Part shown: piece after piece, positions 1-7,034 of the stretch
Layout of the letters: each line of letters starts with the position of its first letter
How positions within the stretch are numbered: the first letter of the stretch is position 1
Source of the DNA: Plantactinospora alkalitolerans
GTDB lineage: Bacteria > Actinomycetota > Actinomycetes > Mycobacteriales > Micromonosporaceae
Direction: 5' to 3'
NCBI RefSeq assembly: GCF_015690345.1
Contig: NZ_JADPUN010000214.1
Span: 1-52,125 of the forward strand
DNA: 52,125 bases
Program-made: the position numbers and the translations under genes
The notes under the pieces: model-generated
Databases searched by the model: none
Told to the model about the DNA's origin: nothing
Seen by the model: only the letters and a program-made list of their open reading frames with translations

Positions 1-1
1 G

Positions 2-547
2 AACCCCACCCGCCCGAGCGACCGACGATGGTGGTTCGTGCTCGGCATCGTCGCGGCACTGCTCTCCTGCTGCTGCGTGGCCGCCCTCGTGATCGCCCTC
101 GCCTGGGGACCCGACTTCTACACCGGGCTGCGGGAGCGGGAGCGGCGGATCGTCGGGCTCAACCAGCCGATTCGGGACGGCGATCTCGAATTTCGGGTAC
201 GGCAACTGCGCTGCGGCCTGACCGAGGTGGGCGACCCGCTGGTCAGCCAGTTCGCGCTGGGACAGTTCTGCGTGGTCGACCTGGCGGTGCGGAACCTGGG
301 CGCACAGCCGGTGGTCTTCCACGACAACCTGCAGATCGCGTACGGGCCGGCAGGCCAGCGGTTCGGGGTGGACAGCACGGCGGGACTGGTGGCCAATGCC
401 GAACAGCACGCCTTCCTCAGCGAGATCAACCCCGGCAATCAGGTGACCGGTGCGATCGTCTACGACATCCCGCCGGACTCCCGGATCGTCCGGCTGCGGC
501 TGCACGGCTCCGCGACCTCACCGGGGGTACAGGTCCGGACCGGATGA
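2..547 (+). CDS. Membrane-anchored protein with extracytoplasmic DUF4352-like domain, 5' partial
   Basis: The open frame runs from base 2 with no in-frame start before GTG at 38, so the gene probably begins upstream of the window. The visible N-terminus is a short Pro/Arg-rich tail ending in RRWW, then one hydrophobic segment (VLGIVAALLSCCCVAALVIA). The remaining roughly 140 residues are soluble and beta-rich, with a pattern like DUF4352/telomeric-repeat-binding-like domains (FRVRQLRC, VVDLAVRNLG, INPGNQVTGAIVYDIP). The function of such proteins is unknown; many are surface exposed. The 3' end overlaps the convergent epimerase gene by 30 bases. Confidence in the coding region is high, in the domain name moderate. 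Confidence 0.72.
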   Translation, partial: NPTRPSDRRWWFVLGIVAALLSCCCVAALVIALAWGPDFYTGLRERERRIVGLNQPIRDGDLEFRVRQLRCGLTEVGDPLVSQFALGQFCVVDLAVRNLGAQPVVFHDNLQIAYGPAGQRFGVDSTAGLVANAEQHAFLSEINPGNQVTGAIVYDIPPDSRIVRLRLHGSATSPGVQVRTG

Positions 548-1543
548 GCCATGCCAGGTCGCCAGCAGTTCGGCCTCCTCCGCCGCCGTGAGGCCGATCG
601 ACCTGCCGCCCGGGGCGGATCCGGCGTCGACCGCGGTCAACCAGGCGGCGGTGTCCCGGGCGGTCGCCGCCAGAGGCCGGGGTCGCAGTCCCGCCGCCAG
701 GGAGGGCGTCACGTCCCGGCTCATGAAGCCGGCGTACTCCGGCACCGGCAGCCACAGCGGCAGGGAGCGGGGGCCGGACCAGGGCGCCACCTCGTACTTC
801 GCGAGAAACTCCTGCGGTACGTAGGTCAGCGGGGCGCCCTCGCCCACCACGGCGGCCAGGAACTCCCGCCGGCTGATCGGCGCGGCGATCCCGTCGTACG
901 TGCCGGCCAGGCCCCGCTCTACGGCCTCGACGATCCAGGCGGCGAGGTCGCGCACGTCGATGAACTGCACGGCGTCGTCCGGAGTCCCGGGGGCGAGAAT
1001 CTCGCCTCCCCGGGCGGCCCGCCGGACCCAGTACTCGAAGCGCCCGCTCGGATCCTCCGGCCCCACGATCAGGCCGGCTCGACAGACGAACGCCCGACCG
1101 GCGCCGACCGCCTCCGTCACCAGCCGTTCACCGCTCACCTTGCAGGACCCGTACGACTCCGCGTCCCTGGACGGGTCCTCCGCGTCCCGGGGGGCGGGTG
1201 GCAGTACGGGGGCGGTGTCGGCCCGTTGCCCGACGGTGGCGTTGTCGGCGTACACCGAACCGGTCGAGACGAAGGTGAAGTGTCCCACCCGGCCGGCCAG
1301 CGAGGCGAGCGCGTGCCGGAGGTGGGCGGGCTGGCGGGCGACGTCCACGACCGCGTCGAACTTTCCGTCAAGGGCATCGAGGCCCGCCGGGTCGTCGCGG
1401 TCCACCCGGACGAAGCGCACGCCGTCGACGGGGTTTCCGGACGACCCACGGGCGGCGCAGGTAACGTCGTGTCGGGCCGCGAGGGCCTGCTGGGCAACGG
1501 CGCGACCGAGAAAGACCGTGCCGCCGAGAACGAGGATGCGCAT
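518..1543 (-). CDS. NAD-dependent epimerase/dehydratase family protein (extended SDR)
   Basis: 341 residues when started at the ATG at 1543. The open frame extends further upstream, but that part has shadow-like Arg/Pro composition. The dinucleotide-binding motif GGTVFLG is at residues 7-13, with a Tyr-xxx-Lys pair in SYGSCKVSGE where the SDR active site should be, and FVSTGSVYAD supplies the Ser region. The family acts on nucleotide sugars or similar NAD(P)-linked substrates; the substrate cannot be told from sequence. The C-terminal LTAAEEAELLATWH segment is typical of the actinobacterial NAD-dependent epimerase group related to plant chloroplast RNA-binding reductases. It is transcribed alone, divergently from the STAS gene. 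Confidence 0.85.
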   Translation of the reverse strand: MRILVLGGTVFLGRAVAQQALAARHDVTCAARGSSGNPVDGVRFVRVDRDDPAGLDALDGKFDAVVDVARQPAHLRHALASLAGRVGHFTFVSTGSVYADNATVGQRADTAPVLPPAPRDAEDPSRDAESYGSCKVSGERLVTEAVGAGRAFVCRAGLIVGPEDPSGRFEYWVRRAARGGEILAPGTPDDAVQFIDVRDLAAWIVEAVERGLAGTYDGIAAPISRREFLAAVVGEGAPLTYVPQEFLAKYEVAPWSGPRSLPLWLPVPEYAGFMSRDVTPSLAAGLRPRPLAATARDTAAWLTAVDAGSAPGGRSIGLTAAEEAELLATWHGSSGPDLYPR

Positions 1544-1728
1544 CCGCCGATCGTGCCCCGCCGGTACCCGCCCGGAAAGCTTGTTCGCGTACGGCTGATC
1601 ACGGTCGGTCGGGTGCCGGATGCCGGGCGACCTCGGCCGACGGCCGGCGCGGCGACTTCCGGAGGCCCGTCGGTGCGTACCGACCCGGTTGTGGAGTACG
1701 GTTCGACCGATATCCCAGGAGGTCGAGA

Positions 1729-2082
1729 ATGTCCCTGACGGTGCAGACCGAAGAGCGTGCCGACGTCGTCGTCGTGTCGGTCGCGGGCGAGCTGGACATG
1801 GCAACCGCGCCGCAGTTGCAGGACCAGATCACGGACCTGCTGGAGAAGGGGCGCATCCGGCTGGTCTTCGACCTGTCGGAGTTGTCGTTCTGCGACTCGA
1901 CCGGGCTCTCCGTGTTCGTCCGGGCCCGGAACAGCGCCGACGAGGCCGGCGGCGTGGTACGACTGGCCGCCCCGCGCCGGGGTGTGCTGCGGATCCTCGA
2001 GGTCAGCGGCCTGGTGGAGGTGCTGCAGACCCACGCCACGGTCGACGAGGCCGTGGCCGGCGGGACCGCCACGACGGGCTGA
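1729..2082 (+). CDS. STAS-domain anti-sigma factor antagonist
   Basis: 117 residues, a single STAS domain. Proteins of this class (SpoIIAA/RsbV/BldG type) bind an anti-sigma factor kinase when dephosphorylated and so release a SigB/SigF-type sigma factor. The phosphorylatable serine is Ser57 in the conserved FCDSTGLSVFVRA motif. VAGELDMATAPQL gives the N-terminal beta-strand/helix signature. A good ribosome-binding site (AGGAGGT) precedes the ATG. No kinase gene is adjacent, so the partner must be elsewhere. A SigB/F-type sigma factor and a PP2C phosphatase lie in the same window (45.9 and 16.5 kb); a link with them is only inference. Confidence 0.92.
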   Translation: MSLTVQTEERADVVVVSVAGELDMATAPQLQDQITDLLEKGRIRLVFDLSELSFCDSTGLSVFVRARNSADEAGGVVRLAAPRRGVLRILEVSGLVEVLQTHATVDEAVAGGTATTG

Positions 2083-2163
2083 GCGACCGCCGGCGCTTTT
2101 CCTCCCGGGCCGGCCGGGGCATAGGTTGACCGTCGACAAACAGGCAACCTATCGGAGGCGCGA

Positions 2164-2625
2164 ATGCTCAAGGGCTTCAAAGACTTCATCATGCGGGGCA
2201 ACGTCGTCGACCTCGCCGTCGGTGTGGTCATCGGCGCGGCCTTCACCGGGCTGGTCACGGCGTTCACCACGTCGTTCCTGAAGCCGGTGATCAGCCTGCT
2301 CGGCGGCGGCAAGGGCGAGTTCGCGGGCACCTGGAATCTCCCCAACGGTGACAAGATCGACTGGGCCGGCTTCGTCAACGCCACCATCACCTTCTTCATG
2401 ACCGCCGCCGTGCTCTACTTCCTGGTGGTCTTTCCGATGAACAAGCTCGCGGAGCGGCGCCGGCGGGGCGAGGAGCCTCCGCCTGCCGCGCCGAGCGAGG
2501 AGATCCAGCTGCTCACCGAGATCCGCGACGCGCTGGTCGCCGCCGGCCGGGCGCCGGGACAGCACCCCGAAACGCCGGACGACCGGTACGGCCAGCAGTA
2601 CCCGCCGGCCCAGCGTCACCCCTGA
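2164..2625 (+). CDS. mscL: Large-conductance mechanosensitive channel MscL
   Basis: 153 residues. The N-terminus MLKGFKDFIMRGNVVDLAVGVVIG is the diagnostic MscL amphipathic helix plus first transmembrane helix. The second transmembrane helix is ATITFFMTAAVLYFLVVFPM, followed by the charged AERRRRGEE cluster and a cytoplasmic coiled-coil helix (EEIQLLTEIRDAL). The channel opens under membrane tension to release solutes on osmotic downshock. The tail after residue 125 is Pro/Gln-rich and longer than in short family members, as is common in actinobacteria. GGAGG lies 6 bases before the ATG. It appears to be a single-gene unit. Confidence 0.96.
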   Translation: MLKGFKDFIMRGNVVDLAVGVVIGAAFTGLVTAFTTSFLKPVISLLGGGKGEFAGTWNLPNGDKIDWAGFVNATITFFMTAAVLYFLVVFPMNKLAERRRRGEEPPPAAPSEEIQLLTEIRDALVAAGRAPGQHPETPDDRYGQQYPPAQRHP

Positions 2626-2703
2626 ACCAGCCCGACCAACCCGGCACCCGGTCGGAGTCCGCCCTACACCAAGGGTCCGACAGGTAGGTTCACCCGCCCG
2701 ACG

Positions 2704-2731
2704 ACCCTATCGAACACACGTTCGATAGGGT
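2704..2731. promoter_or_regulatory. Perfect LexA (SOS) box within a 28-bp palindrome
   Basis: TCGAACACACGTTCGA at 2710-2725 is an exact match to the actinobacterial LexA consensus TCGAAC-N4-GTTCGA. The symmetry extends to 12-bp arms (accctaTCGAAC / GTTCGAtagggt) around ACAC. The right edge, TAGGGT at 2726-2731, fits a -10 hexamer (TAnnnT) and sits 6 bases before the ATG at 2738, so the downstream gene may be leaderless with LexA covering its core promoter. The palindrome is seen directly; LexA control is inferred from the known consensus. Confidence 0.85.
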
Positions 2732-2737
2732 CCGGGT

Positions 2738-2968
2738 ATGGAACAGCGAAAGCACTGGTGGAACGGCAAGTGGGGGCGCCTGGCGCGGCGCGATGTCTAC
2801 CTGCGGGCCGACGCCGACCAGTGGCACGTGGAGCAGCGCGCGGGCGGGGCCGAGGGGATCTCCCGGTTCTTCGAGTTCGACAGCGAGGACGAGGCGTACG
2901 ACCGGATCCGGACGCTGCTGGTCGGCCCGGACACCTGGCGGGAACTCTCGGCCCGTCCCCCCGGGTGA
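2738..2968 (+). CDS. Small conserved-type protein, predicted SOS-regulated
   Basis: 76 residues, Trp-, Arg- and Asp-rich, starting MEQRKHWWNGKWGRLARRDVY. There are no membrane segments and no motif that I can assign. The pattern (basic N-terminal third, GISRFFEFDSEDEAYDRIRTLL acidic helix) suggests a small folded cytoplasmic protein. The ATG lies 6 bases after a perfect LexA box and there is no Shine-Dalgarno sequence, consistent with a leaderless transcript. I do not recognise the function. DNA-damage induction is a strong inference from the operator, and a role in repair, mutagenesis or cell-division control would be a guess. It converges on the regulator at 2993-3961. Confidence 0.75.
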   Translation: MEQRKHWWNGKWGRLARRDVYLRADADQWHVEQRAGGAEGISRFFEFDSEDEAYDRIRTLLVGPDTWRELSARPPG

Positions 2969-2992
2969 CAGGAAGGGCCACGGGATCCGGTC

Positions 2993-3961
2993 CTAGGCCA
3001 CCCAACCCCTGCGGGTCGCCTCCACTCCGGCCTGAAACCGGCTCACCGCTCTCAACCGCTCGGTCAGCACGGTCATCATCCGCTGCACGCTACGGGTCGA
3101 CACCGCCAGCTTGCGGGCCGCGGACTCGTCGGTATGCCCGGCCGCCAGCAGCTTGAGCAGGTGCCGCTCCTGATCGGTCAGGCCGTCCCCGTCGCGGGCC
3201 GGTGCCTCGCCGAAGGGCCGGCCCGAGTCCCAGACCTGCTCGAAGAGCGCGACGAGGCCGGTGACCACGCCCGGGATGTAGATCTCCAGGGCTCCGGCTC
3301 GCGAATCGGCGGGGTCGATAGGCACCAGAGCGGTTCGGCGGTCGACGATCACCAGCCGCATCGGCAGGATCGGCACCGATCGGCAGTGACCGCCGAGTTT
3401 GGCCATCCACCGCACGTACGCCACGGTGGCCGGGTCGTTCCGGAAGCTGTCCTGGTAGACGCCCCGGATCAGCACGCCACGCCTCAGCGCGGTCTGGTTG
3501 AGCGGCTTCGCCGCTTCGATGGTGTCGGGTGCCTCCGCACCCCCGCCGCTGAACGAGCAGCACTCCCACTCGGTTTCCCAGACGAGTTCCGCGAGCCGGT
3601 CACGGACGGCCTCGATCCCCTCCAGGCGGGTGACGACGTCCGCCGAGCCGTGTCCGGAGAACTCGGCGGCGATGCTGATGATCGCCGACCTGGTCGCCTC
3701 GATCTGGCGCTGTCGGGCTGCGACCTCCGCCTCGGCGCGGGCCAGCAGCAACATCAGGCCGGCCTGCGGACGCACCGCCCGCAGGCCTGCGTCGGAGGCG
3801 CGGACCAACGACAGGTCGATGAGCCGGTCCAGTGACTGGCAGACCGCCTTCTCGTCGACCTCCAGGTAGGCGGCGAGTTCCCCCACTTCCGCGCGAGGGT
3901 GGTGAAGCATCGCCCGGTACACATTTTCATCGCATTGTGACAAACCCAGGTTGGCCAGCAA
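2993..3961 (-). CDS. HTH transcriptional regulator (TrmB-like N-terminus, LuxR-type C-terminus)
   Basis: 322 residues from a TTG start preceded by GGGGAGAGGGG. Residues 1-75 form a winged-helix-like domain (LSQCDENVYRAMLHHPRAEVGELAAYLEVDEKAV in parts), as in TrmB/sugar-sensing regulators. The middle has a sensor-like region (RGVLIRGVYQD, RLVIVDRRTALVPIDP). The C-terminus carries a LuxR-type HTH (GLTDQERHLLKLLAAGHTDE, then AARKLAVSTRSVQRMM). This double-HTH layout is common in actinomycete regulators of unknown ligand. The recognition helix has SVQRMM where NarL/LuxR proteins usually have TV..H, a variant subgroup. It is not visibly linked to a target operon. Confidence 0.82.
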   Translation of the reverse strand: MLANLGLSQCDENVYRAMLHHPRAEVGELAAYLEVDEKAVCQSLDRLIDLSLVRASDAGLRAVRPQAGLMLLLARAEAEVAARQRQIEATRSAIISIAAEFSGHGSADVVTRLEGIEAVRDRLAELVWETEWECCSFSGGGAEAPDTIEAAKPLNQTALRRGVLIRGVYQDSFRNDPATVAYVRWMAKLGGHCRSVPILPMRLVIVDRRTALVPIDPADSRAGALEIYIPGVVTGLVALFEQVWDSGRPFGEAPARDGDGLTDQERHLLKLLAAGHTDESAARKLAVSTRSVQRMMTVLTERLRAVSRFQAGVEATRRGWVA

Positions 3962-4339
3962 CGCAACCCCTCTCCCCCGTGGATCTAGGGCAATTCTGCA
4001 ACAGCCGGCGATCGATCCGCTGCCCTCGACGTGAGCATCCGGATGCGGGCGGTGGCGCCATCACGCCAGGCGGAATCGCGCCAGGTCAGAGGCCGTGACT
4101 TCGACTCACAAGATCGAAATTCTTGATACCGGGCGAGGCAGCACCGCCCGAGCGCCATCCACAGATCCATCAGGGAAGAAGTTGTTCACCTATCGGAGGG
4201 CTCATCTGGCGTCGATGTTCATGCCGTGTTCATCAACGTCGCTGCGTTGGTGACAGCACGGACGGCCGCCAACCCATCAATTCCACCATTCCCTCCGCGC
4301 CGGAACCAAGCCGCTGGCACCTTTGCGAAAGGATGACCG
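3962..4339. other. Intergenic region between divergent regulator and M23 peptidase
   Basis: About 380 bases without a convincing gene. It must hold the promoters of both flanking genes. I see AAAGGA just before the TTG start at 4340 and a weak CAAGA/TCTTG inverted repeat near 4110-4126. I looked for a c-di-AMP (ydaO-type) riboswitch, which often precedes actinobacterial wall hydrolases, and did not find its conserved core. Confidence 0.5.
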
Positions 4340-5788
4340 TTGCCTCTCTCGACATCACTGAAGGCGATACGGACAGCACTGTCCCGCAGCCGATCGGTTC
4401 TCGCCACCACGCTGGCCGCGCTCACCATGATGACCTCGGCGACCCTGGTCACGGTCGATGCGTACGAGGCGGAGGCGGCCGGCCCCCGCCCGCTGTTCCA
4501 GCTCCCGTTCCCGTGCGGTGAATCGTGGCTCCTGCAGACCTACCGGGGACACGACGACTACGACATCGACATGACCCCGACGTCCGGCAACTCGTGGGGC
4601 CGACCGATCCTCGCCGCCTACCAGGGCACGGTCGTCTCCTCCGGTATCGACGGAACCCTCGGCGGGCGGACCCCGGCGAACCCGAACGGTCCGATGGGCA
4701 CCGGCGGCGGCTACTTCGTGAAGATCGACCATGGCAACGGCTGGCGAAGCCTCTACCTGCACATGCTCGAAGCGCCCATGGTGCGGGTCGGCGATACCGT
4801 GAGCCGGGGGCGGCAACTCGGCAAGGTCGGCAGTACGGGCAGCTCGTCTGGTCCGCACCTGCACTTCGAGCAGCAGCGGGACGGCGCCAAGGTCGAGTCG
4901 TGGTTCAACGGCATACCGTCGGGCATCACCACCGACGGCTATCCCGACGGCGAACCACTGTCGCCCGCGGTTACGCGTGTCAGCAACAACTGCGGCGGCC
5001 CCCAGAGCCGGACCATGGGTGACTACAACGGCGATGGGCACAGTGACCTGGCGCTGTACCGGCGGGACCCGGTTAACGGATCCACCTGGTGGGTCCGGAG
5101 CGGCGCCGCCGACGCGCAGATCCTCGCCGACCACCACTACGGCGGATCAACCGACATCCCCGCCCCCGGCGACTACAACGGCGACGGCATCACCGACCTC
5201 GCCCTGTTCCGCCGCGACTGCACCAACGGATCCACCTGGTGGATCAAGAACGGTGCCGCCGGCAACCAGATCCTCGCCGACTTCCGCTACGGCGGCTGCA
5301 ACGACATCCCCGCCCCGGGCGACTACAACGGCGACGGCGTCACCGACCTCGCCCTCTACCGCCGGGACTGCACCAACGGATCAGCCTGGAACATCTACAG
5401 CCCCCACACCAACACCCACCTGCGCTCCGGACTCAAATACGGCGGCTGCAACGACATCCCCGCCCCCGGCGACTACAACGCCGACGGCGCCACCGACCTC
5501 GCCCTCTACCGCCCCGACTGCACCAACGGATCAGCCTGGAACATCTACAGCCCCCACACCAACACCCACCTGCGCTCCGGACTCAAATACGGCGGCTGCA
5601 ACGACATCCCCGCCCCCGGCGACTACAACGCCGACGGCGCCACCGACCTCATCCTCTACCGCCGCGACTGCACCAACGGCTCCAACTGGAACATCTACAG
5701 CCCCCACACCAACACCCAACTCCGCTCCGGACTCAAATACGGCGGCTGCAACGACATCCCCGCAGCCAGCAACCCCGCCACCACCTGA
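4340..5788 (+). CDS. Secreted M23 (LytM) metallopeptidase with C-terminal VCBS/FG-GAP-type repeats
   Basis: 482 residues from a TTG start with AAAGGA upstream. Residues 1-47 are a long signal peptide (basic start, hydrophobic LATTLAALTMMTSATLVTV, then AEAAG). The peptidase domain (about 50-215) has the LytM zinc ligands His71 and Asp75 (GHDDYDID) and the HxH pair His173/His175 (GPHLHFE). From residue 227 there are five 50-residue repeats with calcium-binding-like loops (GDYNGDGxTDLALYRRD). The enzyme probably cuts peptidoglycan cross-bridges or secreted peptides outside the cell, with the repeats acting as a propeller-like binding module. The last three repeats are almost identical at DNA level. 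A terminator-like hairpin follows the stop. Confidence 0.9.
   Translation: MPLSTSLKAIRTALSRSRSVLATTLAALTMMTSATLVTVDAYEAEAAGPRPLFQLPFPCGESWLLQTYRGHDDYDIDMTPTSGNSWGRPILAAYQGTVVSSGIDGTLGGRTPANPNGPMGTGGGYFVKIDHGNGWRSLYLHMLEAPMVRVGDTVSRGRQLGKVGSTGSSSGPHLHFEQQRDGAKVESWFNGIPSGITTDGYPDGEPLSPAVTRVSNNCGGPQSRTMGDYNGDGHSDLALYRRDPVNGSTWWVRSGAADAQILADHHYGGSTDIPAPGDYNGDGITDLALFRRDCTNGSTWWIKNGAAGNQILADFRYGGCNDIPAPGDYNGDGVTDLALYRRDCTNGSAWNIYSPHTNTHLRSGLKYGGCNDIPAPGDYNADGATDLALYRPDCTNGSAWNIYSPHTNTHLRSGLKYGGCNDIPAPGDYNADGATDLILYRRDCTNGSNWNIYSPHTNTQLRSGLKYGGCNDIPAASNPATT
5018..5767 (+). repeat. Five tandem 150-bp coding repeats
   Basis: Five in-frame units of exactly 150 bp (50 residues), beginning at 5018, 5168, 5318, 5468 and 5618. 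The marker GGCGGCTGCAACGACATCCC recurs at 5291, 5441, 5591 and 5741. Units 3-5 are nearly identical in DNA, while unit 1 has diverged (for example DPVNGSTWW for DCTNGSAWN). This indicates recent duplication or ongoing homogenisation and predicts variable copy number between strains. Confidence 0.9.
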
Positions 5789-5800
5789 CAACCCACCAGC

Positions 5801-5840
5801 GCGAGTGACGCCGCCCCCCGCCGGGGTAGGCGTCACTCGC
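5801..5840. terminator. Bidirectional terminator-like hairpin
   Basis: GCGAGTGACGCC at 5801-5812 pairs perfectly with GGCGTCACTCGC at 5829-5840 across a 16-base loop. It lies between the convergent peptidase (ends 5788) and SCO2521-family gene (ends 5896). There is no U-tract, as is usual in high-GC actinomycetes. Confidence 0.75.
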
Positions 5841-5895
5841 CGTCGTGGTGATACCACGGCGTCGGTCACCGACCATTCGATCGGCGTGGAGCGGC

Positions 5896-6828
5896 TCACC
5901 GGGAGGGCGCCTCCAGCAGGGCGATGGTGCTGAGCGTGACCTGGTCACGGATCCGGGTCACCGAGGTCTGCCACTGCCGGCTGAACCCGGGCCGATGTTC
6001 GAGATCGCGCCAGACCGGCAGCACCGACTCGTCGAGCCGGGCGGCCGGCATCCACAGGTGCAGCAGGCAGTCGATCGCCGGCCGGAGCCGGTCGATCTTC
6101 TGCGCCCGGGTGCCCGGCCCGGTCAGGCTGGCCTCCATCAGCGCCAGCAGCGTGGTGAGCAGCCAGTCGTGCAGGGCGAGGTCCTCACAGAGTTCGACCA
6201 GCGCGGGTACGTCGCGCTGCGGCGCCGTCAGTTCCAGGGTCCGCAGCGTGTCGGACTCGACCCGGAACGTGCCCCGGGCCTCCGCCGACTCCTCGTCCGA
6301 CGGGACGACCGACCAGCGCAGTCGGGTCCGCTTGGTCCGGAACGGCGGTTGCCGGTCCAGCCGCGCCGAACTCTGCACGGCGTCCATCAGCCGGGCACTT
6401 ATCGCGCCGAGGTTGAGTGTCTGCGGCTGGTAGGTGGGGCCGAGGAAACCCCGGGACACGTCCCGGACGTCGACCTTGCCGATCGTCTCGACCCAGCCGG
6501 GCCGGGACAGGTAGTGCGACCAGACCAGTCGGCGATTGCTGACGGCCCGGTCGAGTTGGGTGTACGTGGAGCCCTGGAGCACGTGTCCGCCGGTCATCGC
6601 GGCGTGCGAGACGACGGTGCCCACGCCCCGGGAGCCCCGGCCGGAGCCGGTCGGCAGCCGGCAGTCGACACCGGTGAGCTGGTCCGGCGACACGACGTAC
6701 GCGATCGGCCGCTCGGACCGGCGGACCCGCTGGCCGACCTGGAGATCCAGCAGCTGGGTGGTGTGCTCCAGGGAGAGCGACCCGGAGTTCTGCAGGAGTC
6801 CGGTATGGACCTCACCCAAGGTCAACAT
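5896..6828 (-). CDS. SCO2521 family protein
   Basis: 310 residues from the ATG at 6828, with GGAGG just upstream; the open frame upstream of this ATG is shadow-like. The N-terminus LTLGEVHTGLLQNSGSLSLE and the following VVSPDQLTGVDCRLP match my memory of the family named after S. coelicolor SCO2521. No catalytic motif, signal peptide or membrane helix is visible. It appears to be an alpha/beta domain followed by a helical C-terminus rich in Leu (WLLTTLLALMEASL). In other actinomycetes, as I recall, it accompanies SCO2522-2525 homologues. Here those homologues (2522-2524) lie 4.6 kb away on the same strand, with the large NACHT gene in between on the opposite strand. Biochemical function is unknown. 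Confidence 0.8.
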   Translation of the reverse strand: MLTLGEVHTGLLQNSGSLSLEHTTQLLDLQVGQRVRRSERPIAYVVSPDQLTGVDCRLPTGSGRGSRGVGTVVSHAAMTGGHVLQGSTYTQLDRAVSNRRLVWSHYLSRPGWVETIGKVDVRDVSRGFLGPTYQPQTLNLGAISARLMDAVQSSARLDRQPPFRTKRTRLRWSVVPSDEESAEARGTFRVESDTLRTLELTAPQRDVPALVELCEDLALHDWLLTTLLALMEASLTGPGTRAQKIDRLRPAIDCLLHLWMPAARLDESVLPVWRDLEHRPGFSRQWQTSVTRIRDQVTLSTIALLEAPSR

Positions 6829-6968
6829 GGCGGTCCTCCACAACCTCGCGCGTCGCCCTGACCGAACCGCGGCGGGGGGACGCCGATCGGCCCATCGCAT
6901 TTCATCATGGTCTGATCCCGCAAGCGCCGCGCCGGGCGGATGTCGGACGCCGGACTGATCGGCTGGAG

Positions 6969-6996
6969 TTGTCGCCTTGGGTCCTGTTGATACGGT
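6969..6996 (+). promoter_or_regulatory. Possible promoter of the DUF4062-NACHT-HEAT gene
   Basis: TTGTCG at 6969-6974 and TACGGT at 6991-6996 are separated by 16 bp and would start transcription about 7003. A 10-bp palindrome GTGACGTCAC (6995-7004) overlaps the predicted start point and might be an operator. The spacing fits a housekeeping promoter, but the match is modest. Confidence 0.35.
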
Positions 6997-7034
6997 GACG
7001 TCACGCGCCGCTTCCGCCGCCCCAAGGAGCCGCC

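Noticed and set aside
3962-4339. c-di-AMP riboswitch upstream of the M23 peptidase
   Set aside because: The gene type and long leader made it plausible, but the conserved ydaO core sequences are not present.
5018-5767. CRISPR-like array
   Set aside because: Repeats are 150 bp, in frame and contiguous, with no spacers; they encode GDYNGDG-type units of a secreted protein.
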